DNA of 64,000 nucleotides from Undaria pinnatifida (taxonomy: Eukaryota > Sar > Phaeophyceae > Laminariales > Alariaceae). Below the pieces are notes generated by a model. That model was not told where the DNA came from. It did not search any database and saw only the letters and a list, made by a program, of their open reading frames with translations. Numbering within the stretch: the first letter of the stretch is position 1; the number at the start of each line of letters is the position of its first letter. A program made the translations under genes and the position numbers. The stretch spans positions 2,330,609 to 2,394,608 of the forward strand of contig JABAKD010000015.1 in the NCBI GenBank assembly GCA_012845835.1, read 5' to 3'. Positions 21,443 through 33,800 of this stretch are shown piece after piece.

Positions 21443-24400
21443 TCAGAGTTTGTACCCCTCCGAGCCCGGCTGGACTGTCGCCTTGTGCTCGAGCCTATTC
21501 CTAATACCTGGCATCCATGATATGCGGATAATCTTCTTATCGGAGAAGGGGAGGAAGCACAGAGGAATGTTGATCAAGGCGGCCAGCGGGATCTTCAGCG
21601 GAAGGAATCCGGTGCTATACCTGAGGTATGGGGGGGAAGGGAGGGAGGGGAGGAGAGAGGGAGGGAGGGAGGAGGGGGGGAGGGAGGAGGGCGGGGGGGG
21701 TTAGGGAGGGAGGGAGGGAGGGAGGGAGGGGGGATTGGCGATAGGGTCACAGGACGACCAGTTAGGGATCAAGAGGGAGACTAAGCGACCATAGCGACAC
21801 AACCAAAATCCTACAATCATAGGCCCATTTCCGAATGCAGCCGGCGGTCCTCTGCTCGGCGCTACAGCTGATCCGGAAACCCGACAAGAAGGAAACAGCC
21901 ACACAAACAAATCAGGCAACACATCCGATCGGGCAACGATAGATCGGAGCAGCGAGCTGTCAACATCAGGCAGTCAACCGTCCGTTCGCAAGGGCGCACA
22001 ACGCCCATTCCCTCCCCTCCTCGAGCACACCCCTCCCCCTGCCTCCCCTTACCCCCCCCCTACATCCCCGCTGCCTCTATCACTCACCCTGCTCCTCATC
22101 CCCCTCCCTCCCGCCCCCACGCCACGCCCCCCGCCCCCAACCCACTCCTCCATACCCCCTCTCGCTGCCCCCCGCCCCCCACGCCCCCTGCCCCCGCCCC
22201 CTCCAACTCACCCATGCGCCAGAATCTCGCACCCACTCCCCGCCTCTCCCCCCCCTTCCGCCTGCTCCGGCTTGTAGACCTTCAGCTCCACAACATCCAA
22301 CCACCTAGCCTTAGTCAGGCAGAGCATTGTCGCAAATCCCGTCTTATCTTCCGCTGAGTATCGTAAAGAGGAAAGGTGGAACAGCATACTCCCCCCTCCT
22401 ACTCCCTCGGGCGCTCCCGCTGATCTAGCTACGCTCTCGATAGCGCGCCCTATATCCCTCAGGCAGACCTCTGGCTCAACGCTTGCTACTGTCCACGTTT
22501 CCCACCAGTTGTGAGGGTATCGGAAACCTGGGAGCCATACCCCGGGCTTCAATGCTTTCTGGGAGGAGGGGGTAGGGGAGGGAGGGGCGGGGGGGGGCGC
22601 TGTTATTAAACGTGATACAGTTCAAAGGCGCATCTCTGGCTCAACGCTTTCTACTGTCCACCCACCGGTCATGGGGGGATCGGAAACCTGGGAGCCATAC
22701 CCCGGGTTTCAATGTTTTCTGGGAGGGGAGGGGCGGGGGGGAAGAGGGAGGGGGGAGGATAATATGGTATGATATTGAGTGTGAAATCATGATAAGATGG
22801 CATGATACTGTACGACAAAAATGACGGGATGATAGCGTACATACTCTAACCTCTTACGGGCAAGTAACAGCGGTCAGCCCAAACGAGTTTACAGTTCAGT
22901 CCATACTCCCTCACTTACCAATACAGCAATACTCTAAACGTGATCCGAGTCGAATTCCAACGTAATTTGTCACGACAAGTTGGCGCAATCAATCAGAATC
23001 CATGCTTAACGTTACGCTGTTGCGTCGTCGCGGTTCCCGCCCGGCAGAGAGGCAAACAAAAAAAAGTAAATAGTTACCTGGTATCATATCACACGTATTC
23101 ACCCTGATACTGGTATTATTATAAAAATTAAAATACACTATATATGATATTTACTTTGGTTGCTACTGAGGTAACGCGGCGCATACATTAACCATGATAT
23201 TTTTATGTATACGTACGTGTTTTTTCTCCCATCGGAATGCTCTCTTAGCCCCTTCTTCGTTCCAGCGGGCTAGATTTCAGGGAAACGACCTATTACTAGT
23301 GAGAACATCATCAGATGATGAGACTGGCACAAAAGCTACATTGATGTAAGATCATCACCATCATCATCATCATCAGAGCTGCTGTAGCGATGAACTAACG
23401 CGATATCACCAACCACGCAATTGGTCATCATCAACTCTTACACTCAAGCGTGAAAATGGCGGCTTGTCAATGTCCAAGACGACACAACGCGCATGCACAC
23501 CACCCCCCCCCACCGTACCCACTATCAATAAGCGCTTTTCACGCATCAAAACCTTCGTCGCAGAGCTTCAGTGCGGAGCTTTATCAACGAGCCGTGCTAT
23601 GATATCATACGCATGTATGCATACGCTACAATGGGAGGATACTCTAGGGCCAAAAAAAAAAAATGACCGACTAGGCTCCTCATCTGACATCTGTGCAACT
23701 AATGTTACTGCTGTACATACATGCATACCTGGTATCTTCGCAACCCGACGTGTTTCGCACAGTATTTTAGGCCAAGCATGTGACGGTGTGTCCTACACCA
23801 ATTTCAGTATTTTTTTCTTCACGTTTCGCGCAAAAGTTGCGCCACGAAACCGTCAACTCCCCATTTCTCACGCCGGAAACGACTGCAAAAAAGATCCCAC
23901 CATCAATTCCAAGTAGTTTTTCCCGCAAAAAAAGCGGCTGCAGTCCCAAAGAAGTGTATCCCTTTCAGAACTGCACCCGTGCTTGATGGGGACAAACGAC
24001 TTAAAAAATAGTGCGGAATAGTTTTGCAGTTTTACAAGGGCCGTGCTGTTGCGCATTGCGGCAAATTTCGCTAACCCTGAGGTGCACCTCAGGCGAGGTA
24101 TGCAGCCTCCGACAATATTACAAGCAGAATCACCACGGGGCAGCAATGCAGCAATACCGCGGTGCGAGCGAGTCGTACTACTCTTTGAAAAAGCATCCTG
24201 TCGACTCCGGTACTAGCACTAAGTGGAGGTGCCGATCAAATGTCAGATGAATCAATTATCACGTTCTCACGGAGCGCAGGAACTGCTGTCTCGTCTACCA
24301 TAGGGCACGTGAGAGATAAACTACAAGCACTGGTACTGCCGTCTCGTCTATCGCCGGGCATGAGAGATAATTCCAAGCACTGGTAGTGCCGAGAGAGCAC

Positions 24401-24745
24401 TTCCAGGTTCCAGGTTCATGAATGATTGACGTATTGATTTCATGATCATCATTGGCTGATTGCATATTTTGGGTTGAGTGCAATCATACGCAGCAGCTAC
24501 GCACGGACCCGGTAGCTCGTAGCAGCAGCAGGCAGCAAGCCCCAGATATGATCGCTTAGCCACAGCCAGTTAGCAGCAATGCCTTTGTCTTGAGCCGTAT
24601 CATCTCGATTGATAGGGTTTCACAGCGGTACAGCAAGCAGTACAGCACCACACCGCACTCTGCAAACGAGGGAGTTCTCACCTGAATCTGTACCTGCAGT
24701 TTGACGTAGCCGGACACCGGCAAAGGCAAGATGTCCTTCTTCGTC
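21443..24745 (-). CDS. Unrecognised protein, 3' exons
   Basis: Three minus-strand exons join in frame: 24745-24682, 22558-22212 and 21620-21443 (stop). Junctions are gcag|GACGAAG, CAG|gtgaga, cccag|AAAGC, CATGG|gtgagt and cctcag|GTATAG. The readable part is about 195 residues. Exon 1 gives KKDILPLPVSGYVKLQVQIQ, the middle exon starts KALKPGVWLPGFRYPHNWWE and contains MLCLTKARWLDVVELKVYKP, and the last has a hydrophobic stretch (PLKIPLAALINIPLCFLPF). It could be a lipid-binding or membrane-associated domain, but I do not recognise the family. The 5' end is not found. The last 20 or so residues fall in a tandem repeat, so an alternative donor at 21508 (CCAG|gtatta) leading to a further exon is possible. 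The opposite strand has stops through the middle exon, which supports this strand. Confidence 0.55.
21621..22211 (-). other. Intron with G-rich start and C-rich end
   Basis: Read on the coding (minus) strand the intron opens gtgagttggaggggg and stays G-rich to about 22070, and closes with (CCCT)n runs from 21735 to the acceptor cctcag. The two ends could pair over long stretches. Confidence 0.6.
22624..22735 (-). pseudogene. Decayed copy of the 22212-22558 exon's 5' part
   Basis: The block CGGAAACCTGGGAGCCATAC and the following acceptor (cccag on the minus strand) repeat 22455-22575. The frame breaks after about 12 codons, so it is not a functional exon. A G tract (22575-22600) separates the two copies. 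Confidence 0.65.
24270..24410. repeat. Short tandem duplication
   Basis: Two to three units of about 65 bp share GTCTCGTCTA, GAGAGATAA and CAAGCACTGGTA. The surrounding 22740-24660 shows no gene; it has a CATCAT run at 23350 and TACCTGGTA motifs at 23079 and 23728. Confidence 0.55.
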
Positions 24746-25439
24746 CTGCCCCCGAAACAAAGCAAAAACGAAACAGCACAACAAGGACGGAGGCATGCCA
24801 CACACAAGGGTTAGGGCATGACAGGCCAGGCCAGGCAAGACCACGCCGAGGCCCCCAAATCGCTCCGTGCCACTGATACGAACTAAAATCGCTCCTTGAC
24901 CCTATTAGCTATCAACCTCTTCGGGCTTTGGGACTCCACAGAGGTAAAACATGACATGTCGACAGAACGACGACGACAATATCGGCCATACACAGAGCTA
25001 CAGTAGTCTTTCTATACGATGGGGCATCGGCACGGGCACAGGGTGTCCTGGATGTCGATGGGTGGACATAACAGATCAATGTGAAGAACACACACGCACA
25101 CGAAGCATCCCGGGCCGCTGAGGTATTATAGGGGATTCGCCTGAGCTGCAATGGAAGGAGCTGTAACACGCGCGCGCAGCACGACCATACTTGCACTGCT
25201 ACACTCTCTTTTGCTTCCTATGTAGAAGGCTGAACATACGCATTTTCTCGTTGTTTTAGGTCGCTGTTACACTAGACTAAAAGTCTAATAGGATAGCGAG
25301 CTACAACGCTTCTATCCGTAGTCTACTTCGAGCCTATACTCTATTGATAGAGGGCTTGCCAGGCAAGGCCAGGACCTGCATGGCCGGGCAGGCGAGCAAA
25401 CGAGAAACAGAGTCAGAACTAAGAATACTGTCTAAACAT

Positions 25440-27074
25440 GGGAAGTGATAAATGCGCCCCCAGGGGCACTTTACCCTTACGCGCCCCCAGAAATATACAA
25501 AGCCATGCTACCACGAGCGATCACGGCGGTCCTAGGATACTGAAACTGCTTGAGGAGTATCGGCGGCACTATTGCTGCCGTGGGTGCGCTAGTTCCGTCG
25601 GTCATCGTTACTCGCTCGATATACAGGCTTGGTTGTGTTCTCTAAAATCTTGATAGATATCTCATAGCCTTTTTTGGAGGCATATTTTGGCTAATACTGC
25701 AAGCTACCACGGGCGATGACGGCGACCAAAGGGTGCTGTGCCTGCCAGTGTCAGAGGGTGGTCTACAGCATCTACTGCCGCCGTGAGTGCACACTTTCCG
25801 TCGGTCGTCCCTCTCCGCTCAATATACAGGCGCGGTTATGTTCTCCAAGATCTTGGCACAGTGGATACACCGATTTAAGAGCACTCGAGTTGAGAGCATT
25901 CGGGAGTTAAGAGTGGCCAACTCGGCATGTCCCGCCGCACTAAAGGCTATATGTATTTCGCACTGCAGATAAGTGCACTTTGTAGTTAAGAGCGCATATT
26001 TTGGCATGACACGGGTGGCTCTCAAGTCGAGGGTACCCACTGTTATAGCTCATGAGCACTTTTTGGAGGCACATTTACGCTAGGGCGCCCCCAAAATTTA
26101 GAAAATAGAAGGGCTCTTAAGTCGGGGTACCCACTGCTGTTGCAGCTCATGAGCATTTTTTTGGGGCACATTTACGGTAAAACGCCCCCAAAAATAGAAA
26201 ATAGAATGCACGCTATCACGGGCAATGACGGCGGCTGTAGGATACTGTACCTACCTAAGGGTCTCCGACATCATCTACTGCCGTCGCGTCGGTCATCGCT
26301 CTCCGCTCGATATACCGGCCTTATTGTGCTACATAAATCTTGATAACTCAAGAGCATTTTTGCAGGCACGTTTGGGTTAAAAGCGCCCCCGAAAAATAGA
26401 AAATATAGAAAAATAGAAAATATAACGCACGGTATTGCGGGCGATGCGGTCGACCGTAAGATACTGCTGTGCCTGCCTCCGGATTGCGTACAGCAGCTAC
26501 TGCCGCAGGTCTATCTTCCTGCGGTGACCGTCATCAAGCGTGGAATCGTGCTTCATATTTCAGGTTTTTCGGGGAGCTATAAGCGTATGATAGTGGGCCT
26601 CCAAAACCATGCTCCTGAGATATCAACGGTGTTGAGAACACGACCATGCCTGTCATCGAACGAGGAGAGCGACGACCGCCGGACTTACTCCACCCATTTC
26701 GGGAGTAGATGCCGTAGACAACCGTCAGGCAGCTCTAGTATCCTGCAGTTGCAGTCATCGCGCATTGTAGCGTTTTCCAAATTTCCTGTTTTCGGTCGGC
26801 GCTTGTAGCGCATAATGGGCCTCCGATATAAAAATTTTACAAAACACGATCATGCCTGCATATCGAACAAGGAGCGATGACCGACGGAATTACTCCCCCA
26901 ACGGCGGCACCACATGGCGTACACAACCTCCAAGCAGTTACGGCATCCTACATGTAGGATCGCCGTGATCGCTCGTGGTAGCATTTTTATATACTTCTGG
27001 CGGCGCAGTAGGCTAAAGTGCCCCCGGGGGCGTCGTTAACAGAAGTGCCCCCGGGAGCGCATTTATCACTTCCC
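25440..27074. mobile_element. 1.6-kb inverted-repeat element
   Basis: The ends are inverted: GGGAAGTGATAAATGCGC at left and GCGCATTTATCACTTCCC at right, followed inside by GGGGGCACTT on both sides. Subterminal units around GATCACGGCGGTC, CGTCGGTCATCGCTCTCCGC and TCGATATACAGGC occur several times on the left in one orientation and on the right in the other. So the whole element is a degenerate palindrome. I see no transposase, so it is non-autonomous. The superfamily is not assigned. Confidence 0.65.
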
Positions 27075-28701
27075 CTAAAAGATACTTCAAGTGTGGATAT
27101 ACACACCACGTACCAGGTATGCAATAAACCATGGTTCAGAATATCTTCACAACGCAACTTCTCATACTCATCCACTCGGATGCCCTGGCATCACAGTAGA
27201 CTCAAGGAGGAAAGCCGTCTCCAGAATCGAATGACCGGAGTCTCAACATCTGCCACAACGACTGCAACACTCATTCCATTCCACGCTAATCCCAAGCAGT
27301 TTATCCTCGTTAAACGTGAGCGCATATCATCGCGATCATTTCCTACTGCAACACTTATCCCACACTAATTCCAAGTAGTTAATGCCCCTAAAACGTCGCC
27401 AAACTGCTGAACAGCAGCCTAGTTGTCTTTCGTTCTTTCACTATTCGACGTGTGTGTGCTCTTCACATTAAAGCGATATTTCCACCCATTCTACATCCAG
27501 CACAACCAGTGCCCGTGCTGATGCTTCACAGAGACGAGCTCTGAGCTCTGTGGTCACAAAGTACGAGAGACAGAGATGCCGGGTACGCAATTCAAATACA
27601 GCAAGATGATTTGGCCATGCAATGCCAACCGCGACGAGCGCGCGGGCAAAAAACAAGATACGCAAGCCAGCACACCAGACTATTGGCAATACAAGGGGCT
27701 TCGACGGCGGCCTGAACGGCCGCCGGTCGCAGACTGGCGTGGTGCCCAAAATATTAGTAGCAGCTGCTACGGATGTCGTGAAATATAGAGGTCAGGCTTA
27801 ATGCCAAGAGTTGCGAGTGCTCTCTATAGGTGGCGAGTTCGTTTGGCACGAAGACCGCCAGAAGTTGGAGATCGCCATCTAAGAAACTACGCACTCCGTA
27901 GTTCGCGCGATCGAGGTATCACACACAGTTTGCAAAGATGACTTTCAGGACATGAAGTACGCTCACAGCTGATGTTTTCCACGACCTCCGCTGTCTTCGA
28001 TCTCTTGCCGGAGACCGACTCAGCGCGCCCATAAGGAAAGCTTGGCAGTTGAAAGATGCGAGAGAGTGGGAGAGAACTACTGTTGTTGCAGCGCGCAGCA
28101 GTGTGCTGGCGATGGTCGTGGCAGCTGGTGGGTGGTGGGCGACAACATCTAAAAAAAAGTGGGGCATAGCGGGCGCTGTGTCCCGCACCGCGAAGCACAA
28201 CAGCACAGCTGATTTTTCATTACCAACAGGTACACATATTGAGGTGTGAAAGGACACACGATACGTACGCTCGAATCACTCCATTCAAGCCAACCTGCAC
28301 GCACCAAAAGCAAACAGCAACGAACACCAACAAAACACAACCTCGCATACAAAAAAGATGATGTCTGTGGAATCGGTGGAATCGCCATTTTTCTCGATTG
28401 ACCGCTGGGTTGTCGATTGTCGATCGACTGATGCCTGGAAGACAGCACAGCAGTTGTTGTGAAAAAGGACGTTGAGACTTGCACCCATGCAGATGCCTAG
28501 CATGATCTTGGGCGCCATGTACCATGCATCAACATCCGCGTTGGTACTACCCGCTGTAGTGGCCCATGCCCCGAGCCCCCGTCCCACTTGCCGCGAGTGG
28601 CAGGCTATACGCATTGTCCAAAAAAACAAAAAAAAAAAGGAACCTCGCAGAGGTCTCCCATGTTTGCTGACACATAACCCATGCATGCCATCACTACATA
28701 C

Positions 28702-28881
28702 TACGTCATCGCCACGAAACGTGGACGGCGTGCTTGTGCCGGGCGGGCGAAGCATGTCGTAGATCTCGACCTCGCCGTCGCCCGCACAGGTCCCCACGAT
28801 GTCGGCGCCGGCAGGGCGGCCGACCCTCCCGGGGGGACCGGAGATGGGAGAGCACGCCCCCGAAGAAATCGCGACAAAACG
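28702..28881 (-). CDS. Possible isolated exon
   Basis: The minus strand from acceptor gctcag at 28882 is open for 60 residues and contains GADIVGTCAGDGEVEIYDML, which looks like a WD-repeat-type beta strand, and ends at a possible donor (GTA|gtatgt). Composition differs from the repeat-rich surroundings. It cannot be joined in phase to the exon at 24745, so it may belong to another gene or be non-coding. Confidence 0.3.
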
Positions 28882-28999
28882 CTGAGCGCAAGGCTAAGAA
28901 AATAGATGTATAGGTATACCAGGTATCTAACAAGACAAATGAAAATAGAAGATGGATACTGCTGTAAGAAAAACACAATACACGAGGAAAACACGACCG

Positions 29000-30870
29000 G
29001 AAAGAAAGTGGGAAACAGGACGGTGCCCACAACAAAAAATGAAAAAAAGAGCAAAACACAGCCAGCCAGCAATTACTAACCATCAACGCTTTCGAGGCCA
29101 CCAGGCGTTTAATTGCACGCACGTGCAAGGTTTCAGATTTGCACGTAAACTCAATACTGCCCCTGCCGACCTCGAGAGCAGACCTCGAGCCCTCCAAATG
29201 GTTTGGTTGGGGTTGGGGTTAGGGTGAGGGTCAGGTCTGGGGTCGGGTTGGTCTTGGTCCGGGCAGGGAGGGCGATCGTCGTTTTGTGCGGACCTGCACA
29301 TAGGGAGCCGCAATACATAAATCCCTATTGAACTTACGTACAAATCTAAAAAACCTTGCACGTGCGTGCAACTTCGCGGGGGCCCTTTTGAGGCCCGTAT
29401 ATAGACTTACTTAATTTTGTCTTTCTCAGGGATTGCCCATCCCTGGCCTCTCAGAGCTCCAACTTCCACATTACTTGCGGAACCTTTCCGGCTTTTCATT
29501 GCTTTCCAGCTTCGTTCGAAATACGAAACGCCAATATTAATAGCACATACCGGTACTACTACACCAGGTTTGTACATACCATCAGATACTACGCTGTTTG
29601 ATCACATGCACGCCCAGCTCAGATCAGTCCGGCTATATATGGCCCAGCAGCGCAGCGTAGCGCCGTGCGGAGCCGTGCGGTGCGGTGCCGTGCCCTTCGC
29701 TGCGGTGCCGTGTCGCTGCGCTGTGTGCTTTCTTTCGAACATAGAGCAGTACCAGGTATGATGCGTGTTGTTGTGTACGGAGTATTGTAGTACTACTTTT
29801 CCTCTTTTTTCTTTTTCATGTATTTGATCTGTCACGGCCCCCTGTTTTTGCCCCCACGCAAATTACCCCCGTACTGTCGATCAGAGCGTAACCCGGTAAC
29901 AAAAGCACACAGCACAGCTGAGCACAGGGCAATTTGCTCTGCACAAGCAGCTCTTGGCATTATCAAATCGCTGTTCGCACCAAATCACGGGCCTCTTCTT
30001 TCTGCCCCCTTTACATAAGTTTTTAGTTGCATTCTTCCTTGCCTTGCGCGAGCGTAGCGGGCGGCGTCAGCCGCCCGCGGAGCGGAGCCCTTGTATCGAC
30101 CAAAAACAAGAGATTCGCGATATAATCAACCGTGGAGGAAGAGCCAGCAGTACGAGTATCATGATGCGGCACTTGTGTCGTACAGCTCCTACCATTACGC
30201 TGTGAATATACCCTTCACCTGGCGTCCCGGGCTGCTTGGTGTGACGGATTCTGGAATCGTCAAATTATTTCGTCAATTTTTATTTTTTCGCTCTGAGAGG
30301 CCTCAAAGGGGTTAATAACCAAAGCACAGCAGATGCCGCCATGCAACCACATCGGGGGCAGCAACCATAGGGTTTCGAATGACCCTACTGTATAAGTAGG
30401 AGCATTGCCGCATGGTCTATCACCTGCGCACTGCTGTTTATGACGACAGCGGTGGTGCCAATACCGTCATCGTCGCCCCCGTACCGAACACAAAAACGAA
30501 GCCTACCAGGCAAGGGGGCAAGCGAAAACGCAGCAACTACGTATACGTATACAAAGCAGATGACACAAGTCGGATGACACAATGGTTCGAAAAGTTCGGG
30601 GACAAACAGCATTATTAGCACCTCAACTCTGAGGGGCTGGCTTGGGATGCCGATAGGCAAAGGAGCCACGCCGTATCGCTCCTGGACTCACCAAGACCCG
30701 GAGTCCTCCGCGGTGTCAGCCATTCCAGTAGTCTTGGGGTCAGTCGGCCGGGGCACAGGATAGAAGAGTTCGAGAAATCATGCCTGGCACCCCAGATATG
30801 AGAGCTGGAAATCGAGGGTTTCATTAAATATTTTGAGGCGGTAATATATAGGGAGCTTTAGTATAAAATC
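29000..30870. other. Intergenic, no gene seen
   Basis: Upstream of the HST start. It contains a GGTTGGGGTTAGGG stretch at 29205-29235, a GTGCGG/TGCCG palindromic repeat at 29655-29720, a hairpin with GCGGAGCCCTTGTAT at 30035-30095, and a 68-residue plus-strand frame at 30412-30618 that I cannot support as a gene. The HST promoter should lie just before 30875. Confidence 0.4.
30035..30095 (+). repeat. Hairpin followed by GGAGCCCTTGTAT
   Basis: GGGCGGCGTCAGCCGCCC is a perfect short hairpin, followed by GCGGAGCGGAGCCCTTGTAT. The same layout occurs at 47216-47255 and, reversed, at 42532-42615. Confidence 0.55.
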
Positions 30871-30874
30871 GAGC

Positions 30875-33800
30875 ATGACGACGACGTCCAGTTTCATGAT
30901 CGCGGTGGTGATGGGCTCTCCGGCCGGGAACAGGGTGCTTAGAGCGGGATTGGCCACGCTCACACTCGCGTGCGGAGCTTGCGCATTCTCTACGCCCTTC
31001 ACAGCTTTCTCCCCCGTCCCTGGTGGGTGGAGAAATTGGTATCCTCGCAACGTGATGTATTTTTTTTCGGTGTGACGAGATGACAATCTCATCATCTCAT
31101 CATGTTACTGCTGTACTGCATCGTCATCCTTCGCTAACGTAACCGCTACACTCACGTGAGGTATCGCATAGCTTGCGCAAGGCATGGCCAATATTCAGCG
31201 TTGCAGATAGTTGTCCAACACTCACAGCCCGTCCGCCTGGTGCGCACACGCTTGTCCTAGCAGGATCAGCAGGGGGGTTGACAGCAAGGGGAAGCGGGAG
31301 CTGCGCCGTGCCTGCCAGACAAGCATCAACTTGTGACGTGTTCAAAAGCGGCCATGTCTTGACGTTGGACGGAACAGCGGTGAGTGGTGCAGCTTTCGAA
31401 CCATCTTTCAAACCAATCCATGATCTGATACATGGCTCAGTACCTGGTTCAAACTACGAAGCTTTCAAACGAATACGTGACTGGTACGCGTGGTAGGTTT
31501 GCTTGTAGTAAGCAGCGGTTCCATTATAGTATAGCGTGGTTCATTGCGGTGAGATACGGGTCGAATCGTTTTGGTTTTCAATCTGTGGGCGGACGTCAGG
31601 TCATACTGCTGTAGTTGCACTGCTGTGGTTGCAAGCAGCGGCAGCAGCCGCAGTACTGCGAGTTTACCAACAGCAGAGCCGATTTGCAGTACGGTATGTT
31701 CAAGTACTGCTGTCGTACACGTACACACAGCGCTCGCCGACCAGGCTCGTATGCTCGTGTGTAGTACCAGGTACCTGGTATGTAGTAATGTTAGGGTGTT
31801 TGCTGTGGCGGCTGCTGGGCAACCTGCAAATAACGTGGCAAAGCGAGCCGGAAAAACGCCAACAACTGATGCCTCATGTCTCTCATCTGGTGTCCTATGC
31901 CTGATGTCCAATTTCTGCTATCTAGGACTGTGAGTTGGCTTACTATAAGTCGCCGACTTATTGCTAGTTGGCTAGGTATTTCAGTTCGCTGCATGCGGTA
32001 ATATTGGGAGTTTTGAGTTTTTGTATCTGGTTGGTGCGTTTATGGCGCGCAATGTGTTTTATATCGAACAAGACGGAAAAGTCGGTCGGTCGTTTTACTT
32101 TGTCACCCAACTATTGCCTCATAACTACCGGTAGCTGTCAAGCCCAGCCACCTCGCAGCCCTACCGTTATCTGACGGTATTGCTTCCTCGTCTCGTTGAT
32201 GTTGCATATTCTGATGCCGTATACCTCTTGCCTGATGTCTGATGTTCAGTGCCTGCGTGTCGAACGCTTGATATCCGATATCCGATACCCGATATTCCGA
32301 TATTTGACCGCACTGCCTCGTTGTCCCGTCGACTTTACGTTCTACATGATCTCCAATATCCGATTTCGGATATCCGATGTCCGATTTCGGATATCCGACA
32401 TCTGACCGTACGGCCACCCCGTCCCATCGATTTTACATTCTACAAATTGTATATTTTCTTCCCGCTCTCGCAAGATTGGGCTGCGGTTACGGCAGCAGCA
32501 GCAGCAGCAGCAGAGTTACACATGATTTTGATCGCCTGTTGTATCGTGCCTTATATCCGATTCATGTTCGATATCTGGTCGCACGGCCTCCCCGTCTAGT
32601 CGATGGTACATTTGATTTTGCACTTGAAACAGTCTCCCTACGTGTGGAAGTCAATTCATCACAATAGTGGTTGCGTTATAGCGCCGGTTGTTTTTTGCCT
32701 GTTGTCCGCTATAGTGCCTGTGAAATCGCTTGGCACAGATGGAAACAACCAATAGTGGTAGATGCTAATTAATGCCGGTTGCCGCTATAGTGCCGTTATC
32801 TCAGGCCGACGCATACCGGCGCTATAGACAGACCACTACTGTATTTCACTCCCTCGCTTATTTCTTATTTCCTCCCGCTCTCACAAGAATGGGCGGTGGT
32901 TACGGCAACAACATCAGTTGCGCTCGGCGTCAGCAGCCATCCCCTCGGAGGCGTCGTCGAACGGGGGCGGAGGGGACGTCGCGGCGGATGCAGGGGAAGG
33001 GGCGCCGGCTAAGACGAGGATCGAGAAATTCAAGGCTTACCCGAGCGCTTTCTACAAGTTCACGCGGCCGCACACAATCAGAGGTGCCTTTATTTTCACA
33101 CTTTTTTTTGCTGCTAAAGCTGTACTACTCTAGTTTCGAGTGATTTATCACCCAAAACCTGCAGCTCCTAAAGGGGTAACTGACGACGCCAAAAACTTGC
33201 ATCTCCTGAGCCTGATTCTACGATAGCCCCCCCCCAAAACCGGCGGTTTTCTTTAACGAACGTTTTTGGCTGCTTGACTCGAGGAAAGGTGCTATTAAAA
33301 AAACCAACCTTGAACATTCTCTTGTTTACAAAGGACTATCGAACGATGACGTCGGGGTGGCAAGGGACAACGTATTTCAGGAGATTTAGCCTGGATCTGG
33401 TTTCAAAACCGGCGATTTTGTTGAAGAAAAGTTGGGTGGGCCATCGTAAAACGACTCCTGACGTATTTGATTATACGACCGCCGACCGAGACCCTACGAT
33501 ACTCCAAATTCTCCTATCAACTCACACAAGTTTACGACAGTTACAAATATGTTACAACGAGAGTTCCTAGTGGCAACTGCAGAGTCTTGACGCGTATCGT
33601 GCGCGGGTTTGCGGCAAATGTGACAAGAGGCGGAGAATTAGGTCTGTCACGGACAACCGCCTAGATGCAGTAGTGGTTCCTCTATTGCACCGGTTGAGTA
33701 GTGCCGATTGCCCTCTACAGCGCCTTTGAAATCGCTTGAAATAGATGGGAACAAGCACTAGTGGCGGTATGCGGAGTGGCGCCAGTTGCCGCTGTAGTGT

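Noticed and set aside
30412-30618. 68-residue plus-strand ORF as a small gene
   Set aside because: It has an ATG and stop but no recognisable domain and no way to judge conservation from this window.
30778-31095. Minus-strand open frame that looks coding and even joins in phase to 31124-31411
   Set aside because: The plus strand over the same bases has an ATG, a plastid leader, a donor and exact phase continuity into HST. The minus frame is its shadow.
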